A stretch of DNA of 64,000 nucleotides, taken from NCBI RefSeq assembly GCF_032121415.1, contig NZ_CP135079.1, positions 7,068,001 through 7,132,000 on the forward strand, written 5' to 3'. A model generated the notes under the pieces. That model worked only from the letters and a program-made list of their open reading frames with translations, was not told where the DNA came from and searched no databases. Positions within the stretch are counted from its first letter, which is position 1, and each line of letters starts with the position of its first letter. The DNA comes from Streptomyces parvus (lineage in GTDB: Bacteria; Actinomycetota; Actinomycetes; Streptomycetales; Streptomycetaceae). Below are positions 52,033 to 62,200 of the stretch, piece by piece. A program made the translations under genes and the position numbers.

Positions 52033-52441
52033 CGCAGGTCCGGTGAACAAGGCCGCTCGCACCGGCCGACCGGTTATGGACGGCCCAACCGCCCACGCCC
52101 CCTGAGCCCCTTGGAGCCGGTCATCCGGGCAGCGCTGTCGACAGCGTGCAGGGGCGGAGAGGCGGTCAGGGGCTCTTCGACCAGTCGGCGCGAGGGCCGA
52201 TCAGGCCGACGCCATGGGCGCGGGCGTCCAGCAGCCTCGCCGATACCGTGGTCCCAGGCTCGGCCCGTACGGGGTGGCCTCGGCGCCGGCAGACTGCATC
52301 GCGGCGAGTTGCCGGTCGAGCAGCCGCGGACAGTACGCGTCACCGCCGGGTAGGGAAACGCGACCTGCCCGGCACCGCGGCGGCCGGCACGGCGGTCGTA
52401 CCGGGCCTGGTGGCTGAGCCGGGCAGGGAGGATCGAACAGA
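52033..52441 (-). other. Intergenic region, no gene seen
   Basis: 409 bp between the DinB-like gene and the stop of the large synthase. Several GC-rich frames cross it, one reading on from the synthase in another frame, but none has conserved sequence. No strong hairpin was found. Confidence 0.4.
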
Positions 52442-55400
52442 TCACCGCACGGGCGGCGGGCCCGGCACCACCCGCATCCCCAGCCCCCGTACCCGGTAGA
52501 TGCACGTGTCGTCGCCCCACAGCGTCGCGTCCGCCACGGCATAGGGCCCGCGTCCGTCCGTACCGGTCTCCACGATGTCCATGTCCACCCGGATCAGCCG
52601 GGTGGCGGGGGTGATCTGGCCCCGGTACGTCCACACCGTCTCCCGGCCGGACAGCACCGGCTCGAACCGGGGGTGGACGATCCCGTCCGCCGCGCCGCCT
52701 TCGATCAGGTGGTACTGGAGCAGCTGGCACATGGCCTCGACCCCCAGGGAGCCGGGCTGCACCGGGTCCTGGAAGAAGTGGGCCCGGAAGAACCAGGCGT
52801 CCGGGCGCACGTCCTTCTCCGACCGCAGCCGGCCGAGCCCCGCGCTTCCGCCCTCCGGCCAGGAGCCCGTGACCCGGTCCAGCATCAGCAGCATGCGGCC
52901 CGGCAGGCGCGGCTCCCCGGCGCAGTAGCGGGCGGGCCGGGCGGTCAGGTCGACCACTCGGTCGCAGGGCTCGTCGAGACGGGCGCGCTCCTCGGCCGGG
53001 ACCGGGAGCCCTGGCTGGTCGTCGAAGGCCGACCGGGGGAAGTATCCGAAGACCGTGGTGAGTTCGGCGAGGGGCGCGTCGTCGGCCGTGCACACCACCC
53101 GGAACGACTCGATGATCATGTCCCCGCTGCGCGAGAGACGGGTCAGTTCGGCCCGGGTGCGGATCGTGCGCGTCCCGGCGGTGACCTCGCCGGTGACCGT
53201 CTTCGCTCCGTCCAGATTGCGGAACAGCAGGTCCTGCTCGCTGGTCGTCGCGCTGCCGACGTACGAGGCCAGCCACCCGCAAGGCTGCAGCGCGACCTCC
53301 ATGAGAACTGCGAGCGGCATGCACCGCGACGGGTTCTGCTCGAAGTACCAGGCCCGTTCCGGTACGTCGTACTCGGCGACGACGACGCTGCCCTCCCGCA
53401 TGCCGCCCTGGACGCCGTCCACCGAGACGATCCGGCTCATGAAGTGGTAGGGCGGCCCGGGCAGCCTGGCGACCCTGCGGGTGCCGTCGAAGGGTTCGTA
53501 CATGGTGCCGAACGCCTCGCTGGGCCTGCCCCAGGCACATGCCAGCAACGACGCGTAGTCGAAGCGGAACCCGTCGGCCGCGACGGCCACCGCCTTTTCC
53601 TCCCGGTGCCCGGACAGCCCGCCGAGCCGTGGCGGCGGCACCGGCGCTCCGTCCTCCTGCACGGCGGGCGGACCCGAGCCCCGCCACTGCGACAACGGCC
53701 AGTCGGGCACCAGCCGGAGCGCCATGCCGCGCCCCAGGAACGCCTTCCTGCCGTCCACCGACCCGAGGACATCGGCGTGGAGCGTCGGCACCGGCCCGGC
53801 CGAGACGCCCCGGACGAACACCTCGTAGACGATCTTTCGGGACGCCGGGGTCGCCTGGCCGCGGCACATGGCCCGGGACGGCTGTGCGTCGACCGGCTCG
53901 AAACGCCAGCCGTCCCGGTCGACGGTGTGGCCCGAGGCCGTCAGATAGAAGGCCATCGCCTGGAGACCGCCCTGGAGCATCAGGGTGCCCGGCATACAGG
54001 GGTCGTTCTTGAAGTGGCCGGTGAAGAACCAGTCGTCCGGTGACACCGCCGTCTCGGCGCGCAGATACCCGCGGCCCCACGGCCCGCCGACGGGGTCGAA
54101 CACGGTGACCTCGTCCAGCAGGCGCAGCCGCTCCCCGTCGAGCAGAGGCGTCCGCACATGGGCTGCCGTCGCCTCCCAGCCCGGCCCGAAGCACTCCGCG
54201 GGCGACCCCTGCGCCAGGGCCCGCACCCGGTCCGTACCGAAGCGGGTCCGCTCGCAGCGTACGGCCGGAGGGTCGAAGGGCAGGCCCTCGCCGGGAGCGT
54301 GCTCGGCCGGGTCCCAGCGCACCCCGCCACTGGTGGCCAGCTCGGCGGCGGTGAAGAACCCGGCCTGGCCCTCGCGGACGCTGAGCCGCAACTCACCGTC
54401 CACGTAGCAGTCGTAGTGGAAGAAGGCCAGCCGGACCCCGTCCGCCTCCGCGTGGCCGTCCACATGGATCTCGAAGCGCAGGGTGTCGCCGGGGCGGGGC
54501 GGGCCGCCATGGAACGTCACCTCGCAGCCGAGCAGGCGGTAGGCGCGCTCGCCCCGGTTGAGCAGGTCCGCCCCCAGCCAGCTCAGCAGCAGCAGATCGG
54601 CCTGTCCCGCCTCGATCAGCACGCCGGCCGGCATGCGTCCCGACGCGTCCAGGTACCAGCTGTCGGTCAGGATGTCGGTCTCCGTCCAGATCCGCCCGTC
54701 CGTACGGACGGGCCCCGGCAGGACGAGCGCCGCGGGCACCGCGTCGATGGCGGTGACCCGGTCGGCGAAGAGCATGGGCGGTCCGGGCATCCGGGTCTGC
54801 ACCGCGTACCGGTCCTGCTCGGCGAAGCGCGGACCGAACAGGGTGGAGATCTCCCCGGAGGCGAGGTACTCCAACTGCGCCCGGTCGAACACCGGTTTCG
54901 CCCCCGGGACGGGGAAAGGAGCCGGGGCCGTGCCGGGGCCCGCGGCTGATAGCGGGCCCCGCGGCCGCACGGGGACGGGCGGCGTGGACGACGGTCGTAC
55001 GGGGAAGGCGGCGGACGGCGGTGCAAAGACAACGCCTCCCGGCTGTACGGATGCGCCGCCTCCCGGAGATACCCGGGAATCGCCTCCCGGGGGCAGGGAA
55101 ACCGCCGCGCGTCCGGCGTCCGCCCGGCCCTCCGCCCTCAGCGCCGTGACGGCCAGGGCGGAGACATGCAGGAACCGCCGGTGGGCCTCCGCCTGCGCGG
55201 CCATGATCTCCTCGTGCACCAGGGCGGCCCGCCGGATCTGCCGGGCGACCGTGCCCGCGACCCCCGTCGTCCCCGGCGCCGGGGACGACGGCTCGGACAG
55301 CCGGGCCGCCCGCCCCACCGCGGCGGCGGATGCGGCGGCAACCGGGGCGCCGGGCCGCTCCGCGGGAGCGGGCTGCTCCGCCACCGGCACCAGCTCGGGG

Positions 55401-58400
55401 GCCCGGGGCAGAACGGTCACGGCAGACTCCAGGGGCGGCAGGCAGGGCGTCGGGGGTACGGCAACGGTGACGGTCGGTCCGGGGGCCGGGAGACCGGTAG
55501 CGGCCTCGGCGAGCCGGGCGGTCAACGCGTCGGCCCGCACCGGCACCCCGGCCACCACGAGTTCGCCGACGGCCAGGCACAGGTTCCGCAGCCCGGTGTC
55601 GTCCGGGGTGTCCAGCGCGACGGCCAGATGCTCCCGGTCCCCGAGAATCCGCTTGATCCAGCCCGTGCACAGCTTCCGGGGCCCGTGCTCCACGAAGACG
55701 CGGACACCGTCCGCCCACGCCCGCTCGATCGTCGCCGCGAAGTCGATCGTGCCCAGTCCCTGAGCCGTGAGCGCTTCAGCGGCCCGCTCGGTCGTCGGAC
55801 GGTACGCCCGGCCGGTGGCCCCACTGTAGAACCGGACCCCCGGCACCTCGACCGTGGGGCGGCGGTGGGCCTCGCGCCACACCTCGCGAACCTCCGCCAA
55901 CTCCGGGGCGTGGGCGGCCATGTCGTAGTCCAGCTCGATCGCCCGGTCCACGCCCAGCCGGGTGACCACGGCCGCGCACGCCCCGGACTCCCCGCCGAGG
56001 ACGCAGACCCCCGGCGCGTTCACCGCCATCAGATGGACCGCCCGCTCCCCGGCGAGCTCCGTGCGGACGGCCTCCAGCGGCGCGGCGACCAGATAGCTCG
56101 ACCAGCGGTCGCCGCCGATGCCGCGCTGCCGCCAGTAGCGCCGCACCGCCCGCAGCTCACCCGTGAGTTCCGTGGTGAACAGCCCGCTCTCCCGCGTCGC
56201 CTCGTACAGCCCCGAGGCGTCCGGCCACGCGCCCAGGGCGACCAGTGCCGTCGACTCGCCCGAGGAGTAGCCGATCGCGGCGTCCGGCCGCAGGCCCAGC
56301 ACCTCACGGCTGAACACGGTGTGGAAGACCGCCAGTTCGGCGACGGACCAGATCTGGTCGAGCACCCCGGGCCCCGTCCCGGAGCGCAGCCGCGTCCCGA
56401 TCGCCCGGTGCCCCGCACGGACGCTCTCGCCCAGCGACGGGCACGCCAGCGTCAGCGCGTGGCCCATCCCGGGGTACGCGGCCGAGCCGTTGGTGTACAC
56501 GAAGGCGGTCTCTCCGCCGACCGGCGCGTCCCGGTACAGGACATCCGCCGGCCGGGCCCCGCCCTCCGCCAGCCAGCGACGGGCCGCTTCGCGGCGCTCC
56601 GCCCAGGCGGTGCCGCCGTCCGCCACGAGGGCCAGCCGGGCCGGGCCCGCCGAGGACTCGGCCCCCGCCTCCAGCGCGGCCAGCACCTCAGCGCGGTCCG
56701 CCCCGGAGAAGACGCGCAGGCGCGGGGCGGGGCCCGGCAGCCACGGCCGGGGGTCCCCGGCGCGCAGCCGGACGCTCATGGCCGGCCCCTCCGCCGGGAC
56801 GGCGACGGCCCGCGCGGTGTGGGCGACGGCCGCCGTGTCGGCGGGCGCGTCGGGGCGGGGGACCGCGCGGTGCTGGAGCGAGAGCGCCGCGACGGCGACG
56901 GACACCAGCCCGGATGCCGCATGGGCGCGCCCGAAGGCGGAGGCCGGATCGAACCCCGCGTCCGGGCCGTCGCCGATGACCATGTCGGGTTCGTCGCCGG
57001 CTTCCTCGTCCAGCACGGCGACGACGGTGTCCCCGTCCCGGCGGGCTGCCTCCAGCGGCTTGAGGACCAGGACGACCGCCGCGTCACCGGGCTCCACGCC
57101 GGGAGCGGTCTCCCGCAGGGCGGCCCGGTGGACCGCCTCGCAGGACAGGTCGGTGGCGCCGACGAGTGCCGCGTCGGCCTCCCCCGACCGCAGGGCGCGG
57201 GCCGCGGCCTCCAGCGCCACCAGCCCCGAGGCCTCCTCGGCGGACACCGTGAAACTCGGTCCCGCCAGGTCCAGTTGGGTGCTGATGCGGTTCGCCGCCA
57301 GGTTCGGCATGCTGCCCACCACCCCCTCCGCCGTCATGGGCGGGGTGAAGGCGTCCCGGGCGAGGTCCGCCGACGCCGCGGTGACGGGCACCCCCGACTC
57401 CTCCAGCCAGTGGAGAATCCGCCAGCGCGCGCCCGCCCGGGCCACCTCCGGGTCCACCCCGGTACCGATGACCACCATGGTCCGCTCCCGGGGCAGGCTC
57501 ACCGACCGGGCGGCCTCCCGGGCGGCCTCCAGCACCAGGAGCTGATGGCGTACGGTCCGCTCCAGGGCCAGCGGGGGGAAGCACAGGCCCGTCAGCTGCA
57601 CGGCGATCTCCGCGACCGGGCCGCGCCGTTCACCGCCCAGCACCGCCCGGCGGAGGTCCTCGACCGACGTTCCCTCCCCGACCCGCGCCCCGATGGCGAC
57701 GATCGCCACGGGTACCGCGCATGCCCCGGGCGTACGGTCGCCCGGCGCACCGCTGTCGGCTGCCGCGGCCGGCCCGTCCGGCGCGTCGGGTCCCTGAACC
57801 GGGGCCTGCGGTGCCCGGTCCGCCGGTGCGGCCCGCCGCGCGGTGGACCGGGGCCCGTACGCCGGCCGGGGCACGGAGGGCGGGGGAGCGACGTCCGGGC
57901 CGTCGAGGAGCAGGTGGGCGTTGGTCCCGCCGAACCCGAACGCGCTGACCGCCGCCCTGCGGGGCCCCGCCCACTCCTCCGGCGTGTCCAGCACGCGCAA
58001 CGGCGTGCCCGACAGAGCGTCCAGCGGGCGACGCGCGCCGAGTGTCGCCGGGCGCACCCCGGCGCGCATCGCACCCAGCACCTTCAGCAGCCCCGCCACG
58101 CCCGCCGAGGCCAGCAGATGCCCGATGTTGGACTTCGCCGAACCGATCGGCACGTCGTCGGCGGCCCCGAAGACCCGGGCCATGCCCCGCGCCTCCACCG
58201 CGTCGCCGACCGGCGTTCCCGTCGCGTGGCACTCGACGAGCGACACCGACTCGGGAGCGACGCCCGCCGCCTCGTACGCCAGGCGCATGGCCCGCACCTG
58301 GCCCTCCTCGGACGGGCTGATCAGACCCGATCCCCGCCCGTCGTTGGACAGCCCCACCCCGCGGATCACGCCGAAGACGGGGAGCCCCGCCGCGCGGGCG

Positions 58401-59209
58401 TCGGAGAGCCGCGTCAGGGCGACGAACCCGGCGCCCTCGCCGTGCACCAGGCCGTCGGCGTCCCGGTCGAAGGGGCGGCTGCGCCCCGTACGGCTCGTCG
58501 CCGACAGCCCGCAGAACCCCACGTGCAGGTAGAGAGGGTCGGGCCGGCTGACCGCGCCGGCCACCATCAGGTCGGCCGTGCCGTCGTGCAAGCGGTCGCA
58601 CGCCAGCTTGATCGCGTACAGCGAGGAGGCGCAGGCCGCGTCGAGGGACCACGCTCCGGCCCCGAGCCCGAGCGCGCGGGCCGCGAGCAGGGCCGGGAGG
58701 CCGGAGGAGAAGCGGTTGCGGGCATCGGGGCGGGGGCGGCGTCCACCCCTCAGCAGCGCGTCGCGGAGCGCCGGGCGCTGCGCCGACAGCCAGACGTGTT
58801 CGGCGAAGGCCGCCCCGGTGGGGGTGGGGTACGACAGGTTGCCCAGGATCAGCCCGCCGCGCCGCAGCGGTGTGGTGCGGCCCGCCTCCGCGAGCGCCTG
58901 CCGTACCCCGTACAGCACCCAGTGGAAGAGCGGGTCCAGCGCCGCGATCCGCTCCGGGGGGAGGAGGAAGCCTTCCGGGTCGAAGACGGATTCGAACCCC
59001 TCGACGTACCCCCCGATGTCGCTCCAGGTGCGGTCGAGGTGGTCGTCCACCGTGCCCATGACCCGGTGGCGCGGCAGCCGCCACCGGCCTTCCGGGGCCG
59101 CCGTCAGACTCGTACGCCCGGCGGCGACGTTCTCCCAGAACCCGTCCGGGTCCAGTGCGCCGGGCAGGACACAGCCCCGGCCGACGACGGCGATCGGTTC
59201 GAAACGCAT
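52442..59209 (-). CDS. PUFA-synthase-like KS-CLF-AT-DH-DH protein (PfaC-type)
   Basis: 2255 residues. Order: ketosynthase with DAACASS (Cys near 192), ECHATGT near 328 and KSNIGH near 361; a second ketosynthase fold in which the cysteine is replaced (SAEEASG near 657), a chain-length factor; acyltransferase with GYSSGE (Ser near 982); then four hotdog folds forming two FabA-type dehydratases, with active-site HFKNDPCMPG near 1732 and HFFQDPVQPG near 2148. PfaC of marine bacteria is KS-CLF-DH-DH; the inserted AT recalls myxobacterial Pfa3. It should work with the upstream PfaA-type protein in iterative chain building with dehydration, and an enoyl reductase (PfaD) is expected outside. ATG at 59209, 60 bp after the upstream stop. 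Confidence 0.92.
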   Translation of the reverse strand: MRFEPIAVVGRGCVLPGALDPDGFWENVAAGRTSLTAAPEGRWRLPRHRVMGTVDDHLDRTWSDIGGYVEGFESVFDPEGFLLPPERIAALDPLFHWVLYGVRQALAEAGRTTPLRRGGLILGNLSYPTPTGAAFAEHVWLSAQRPALRDALLRGGRRPRPDARNRFSSGLPALLAARALGLGAGAWSLDAACASSLYAIKLACDRLHDGTADLMVAGAVSRPDPLYLHVGFCGLSATSRTGRSRPFDRDADGLVHGEGAGFVALTRLSDARAAGLPVFGVIRGVGLSNDGRGSGLISPSEEGQVRAMRLAYEAAGVAPESVSLVECHATGTPVGDAVEARGMARVFGAADDVPIGSAKSNIGHLLASAGVAGLLKVLGAMRAGVRPATLGARRPLDALSGTPLRVLDTPEEWAGPRRAAVSAFGFGGTNAHLLLDGPDVAPPPSVPRPAYGPRSTARRAAPADRAPQAPVQGPDAPDGPAAAADSGAPGDRTPGACAVPVAIVAIGARVGEGTSVEDLRRAVLGGERRGPVAEIAVQLTGLCFPPLALERTVRHQLLVLEAAREAARSVSLPRERTMVVIGTGVDPEVARAGARWRILHWLEESGVPVTAASADLARDAFTPPMTAEGVVGSMPNLAANRISTQLDLAGPSFTVSAEEASGLVALEAAARALRSGEADAALVGATDLSCEAVHRAALRETAPGVEPGDAAVVLVLKPLEAARRDGDTVVAVLDEEAGDEPDMVIGDGPDAGFDPASAFGRAHAASGLVSVAVAALSLQHRAVPRPDAPADTAAVAHTARAVAVPAEGPAMSVRLRAGDPRPWLPGPAPRLRVFSGADRAEVLAALEAGAESSAGPARLALVADGGTAWAERREAARRWLAEGGARPADVLYRDAPVGGETAFVYTNGSAAYPGMGHALTLACPSLGESVRAGHRAIGTRLRSGTGPGVLDQIWSVAELAVFHTVFSREVLGLRPDAAIGYSSGESTALVALGAWPDASGLYEATRESGLFTTELTGELRAVRRYWRQRGIGGDRWSSYLVAAPLEAVRTELAGERAVHLMAVNAPGVCVLGGESGACAAVVTRLGVDRAIELDYDMAAHAPELAEVREVWREAHRRPTVEVPGVRFYSGATGRAYRPTTERAAEALTAQGLGTIDFAATIERAWADGVRVFVEHGPRKLCTGWIKRILGDREHLAVALDTPDDTGLRNLCLAVGELVVAGVPVRADALTARLAEAATGLPAPGPTVTVAVPPTPCLPPLESAVTVLPRAPELVPVAEQPAPAERPGAPVAAASAAAVGRAARLSEPSSPAPGTTGVAGTVARQIRRAALVHEEIMAAQAEAHRRFLHVSALAVTALRAEGRADAGRAAVSLPPGGDSRVSPGGGASVQPGGVVFAPPSAAFPVRPSSTPPVPVRPRGPLSAAGPGTAPAPFPVPGAKPVFDRAQLEYLASGEISTLFGPRFAEQDRYAVQTRMPGPPMLFADRVTAIDAVPAALVLPGPVRTDGRIWTETDILTDSWYLDASGRMPAGVLIEAGQADLLLLSWLGADLLNRGERAYRLLGCEVTFHGGPPRPGDTLRFEIHVDGHAEADGVRLAFFHYDCYVDGELRLSVREGQAGFFTAAELATSGGVRWDPAEHAPGEGLPFDPPAVRCERTRFGTDRVRALAQGSPAECFGPGWEATAAHVRTPLLDGERLRLLDEVTVFDPVGGPWGRGYLRAETAVSPDDWFFTGHFKNDPCMPGTLMLQGGLQAMAFYLTASGHTVDRDGWRFEPVDAQPSRAMCRGQATPASRKIVYEVFVRGVSAGPVPTLHADVLGSVDGRKAFLGRGMALRLVPDWPLSQWRGSGPPAVQEDGAPVPPPRLGGLSGHREEKAVAVAADGFRFDYASLLACAWGRPSEAFGTMYEPFDGTRRVARLPGPPYHFMSRIVSVDGVQGGMREGSVVVAEYDVPERAWYFEQNPSRCMPLAVLMEVALQPCGWLASYVGSATTSEQDLLFRNLDGAKTVTGEVTAGTRTIRTRAELTRLSRSGDMIIESFRVVCTADDAPLAELTTVFGYFPRSAFDDQPGLPVPAEERARLDEPCDRVVDLTARPARYCAGEPRLPGRMLLMLDRVTGSWPEGGSAGLGRLRSEKDVRPDAWFFRAHFFQDPVQPGSLGVEAMCQLLQYHLIEGGAADGIVHPRFEPVLSGRETVWTYRGQITPATRLIRVDMDIVETGTDGRGPYAVADATLWGDDTCIYRVRGLGMRVVPGPPPVR

Positions 59210-59269
59210 GCGGGTCTCACTTCACGGCGGGGGGAGAGGGCGGGTTCGGACAGGAGGGGGAGTGCCCGG

Positions 59270-62200
59270 TCAGGAGGGGCGGCTGACGAGTTCGACGCCG
59301 GTCAGCTCCAGCAGGACCGACCCGCCGGGGCCGATCAGCGCGGCGTCGCAGCGTGCCCCGGTGTCGTGCGCCTTCCGTCCGCGCACCACACAGCGCACGG
59401 CGTCGTCCACCGAGCCGCGCCGGTACACCCGGCACTCCGCGACGGACATCGGCAGGGTCGCGGTCCCGAGCACCTTCTCGCCCCAGAGCAGCGCGAGTTG
59501 GAGCGCGCCGTCCACGGCGGCCGGATCCAGCGGCCCGTGCCCGCCCCGCCAGCCCAGGGACCGCAGGCCCGAGACCGTCGCCTCCGCCCCGTGCTCCGAC
59601 ACACCGCGCACTTCGCGCAGGGCATGGAACCGGGGGCCGTGGAAGAGGACGCCCCCGTCGTACGGCGCGGTCACGTCGAGCGGCTTCAGGTCCGCCGGAG
59701 TGTCCCAGGAGGACGGGCCGGGCGCACCGTCACCGGTGTCCACGACGGCACGGAAGTGCGCCGGGCCCTCCTCGCCCCGCAGCTCCGCCTCCAGCCCGGC
59801 CGGGGAGCCGGGCGCGCCCCGGCTGCCGAGCACGGTGAGCCGGTGCCCCACGCCTTCCAGCTCCGGCAGGTCGTATTTCCGGTACACCCGAAGATCACGC
59901 AGGACGAGCTGCCCCTCGGCCGGCAGCCAGGCCGCCGCGGCGCCCGCGAACCAGTTCAGGACCAGCGCCACGGGCAGCACCGGGACACCGGCGGGCGCGT
60001 GGTCGGCCAGCTGCGGCAGGGTGTCCGAGCTGACCAGCACCTGCGCGCGCAACCTCCCGTCCGCGGCGGCCGGCCCGTCGCCCGCCGTCAGCACGACACG
60101 GGCCTCGCCGACCGCACCGTCCAGTTCGGCGGTGCAGGCCGCGGCCCCCTGGGCCGGGGGGATGAGCGGCACCCCGGACCGGCCGAAGTGAGCGGCCAGG
60201 GCCGGGGTGACCATGCCGCCCTGCCAGGGGCCCCAGGCCACGCAGCGCACCAGGCAGCCGGGGCGGCGGGCCTGCTCGGCCGACGCGACCTGCTGAAGGA
60301 TCTCGTTGGCCATGGCGTAGTCGCTCTGGCCCGCGTTGCCGAACACGGCGGCCACCGAGGAGAACAGCAGAATCGTGTCCAGGGGATCATCCGCCGTCGC
60401 CGTCAGCAGCGCCCGCAGGCCCTCCACCTTCGTGGCCATGACCAGCTCGGCCTGCTCGTCGGACTTGTCCGCGATCCGCTTGTCGGCGAGCACACCGGCC
60501 CCGTGCACGATGCCGGTCACCGGCCCCCACGTCGCGCGCACGTCGTGCAGTGCCGCGGTGAGGGCGTCGGCGTCGCGGACATCCACCCTGACGTACCGGG
60601 CGGGCGAACCGGCGGCCTCCAACCCGGCCAGCGTCGCCCGTACTTCGCGGGCGGCGAGAATCCTCCGGGCCTCCTCCGCGATCCCGGCGGGCGAGGACCC
60701 CTCCGCATCCCCGGCCCGCTCCGCGAGCAGCCGGGTGAGGGCCCGTTCGTCGGTGGCCGATGCCAGGCCCTCGGGCTCGGCGGCGGCCTCCGTCCGTCCG
60801 AGCAGGACGATCCGCGGCCGGTGGGTCCTGGCCAGGTCGAGCAGCGCGGCGGCGGTCACCCCGCGGGCGCCGCCGGTGGCCACGATCACGGAGTCCTCGC
60901 CGACGCGCGGGGCCCCGCCGGGTGTGAGCGGGCGGGGCACCATCCGCAGCAGGGCACGGGTGCCGTCCGCGCGAAGGCCGACCTCCGTGTCGGCTCCGCC
61001 TTCGAGCAGTTCGGACACGATCGCGTCGGCGACCTCTTCGTCATCCCGCCCGCCCCGCTCGCAGTCGAGGACCCTCACCTGCGTGTCCGGCCACTCCTTC
61101 GCGGCGGTCCTGGCCAGTCCGGCCGTCCCGCCCAGCCACGCACGGCCGGGCGTGTGGCCGCCGAGCCCGAAGTCGCCGCCGGTGTCCTGAACGGTGACGA
61201 ACAGGCCGCCGCCTCCGGCCGCCCGGGGTGCCATCGCGCGCGCCGCGCGGAGCGCCGAGCCGTGGACCTCCCGGGCCTCGTCCGGTGTGCCGTTCGCGGA
61301 GAGGCCGCCGAGGTGGATGACGCCGCGCGCTCCCTCGGGCACCTCCGCCACGGCGGTGGCGTCCACACCGCGCTCCGCCAGCTTCCGGGCCACGAGGCCG
61401 ACGACCGGGCACCCCGCCACGTCCTCGCCGCTCACCACGACCGGTCCGTCCAGCAGTCCCGCCGTGGCCAGCCCGGACGCCGGGGACTCCACCATGCGCG
61501 GCACCAGCCGGGTCAACGGTGTCCACCCGTCCGCCGCCGCGTCCTCGGCGGCCCGCTCGGATCCGCCGCCCCGGACGGCCGGGACGTCGACGGTCGTGGA
61601 GATCGGGGCGTCCTCGCGAGCCTCCGCCGGGGAGGCCTCGAACGCGTCCGCGCGGGGCGCGGGCACGGCAGGGACGTCCGGCTCCGGCGCGGCCCCGGCG
61701 GTCCGGGCGCCGGAGGCGAGTGCCGCGGTGATCTCGCGCAGGGTACGGAGCTTGCCGAGCCGCCCGGCGTCCCCGGCCGCCACGTCGCCCACCCGGCGGC
61801 GCACGGCCGACAGAATCTCGACCCGCTTGATGGAGTCGACGCCCAGGTCCGCCTCCAGGTCCATGTCCACGTGCAGCATGGCGGTCGGATAGCCGGTGAG
61901 GTCGGCCACCACCGACAGGAGCAACTCCTCCAGCTCGGAGGGAGACAGCTCCGAGGGGGACAGCTGCGGCGGAGACAGCTCCGACGCCGATGGGTCCGGT
62001 GCCGACGCGTCCCGCGCGGGTGGTTCGGACCGTGGTGCCGAGTCCGGAGCCGAGGGGCGCACCGCGTCGCCCTCCGGAGGGACGCTCGCCTCCGGCACCC
62101 GCCACGGCGTCGCGGCCCCGAGGACCGCCGCGGGAGCCACCGGTGCGGCGGGAGCGACGGCGGGAGCCGGCGCCGCCACCGCGGCCGGTACGTCGAGCGG

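Noticed and set aside
52074..54194. A 706-codon open frame on the minus strand
   Set aside because: It overlaps the dehydratase part of the KS-CLF gene in another frame; no family is recognisable and the composition is that of a shadow frame.
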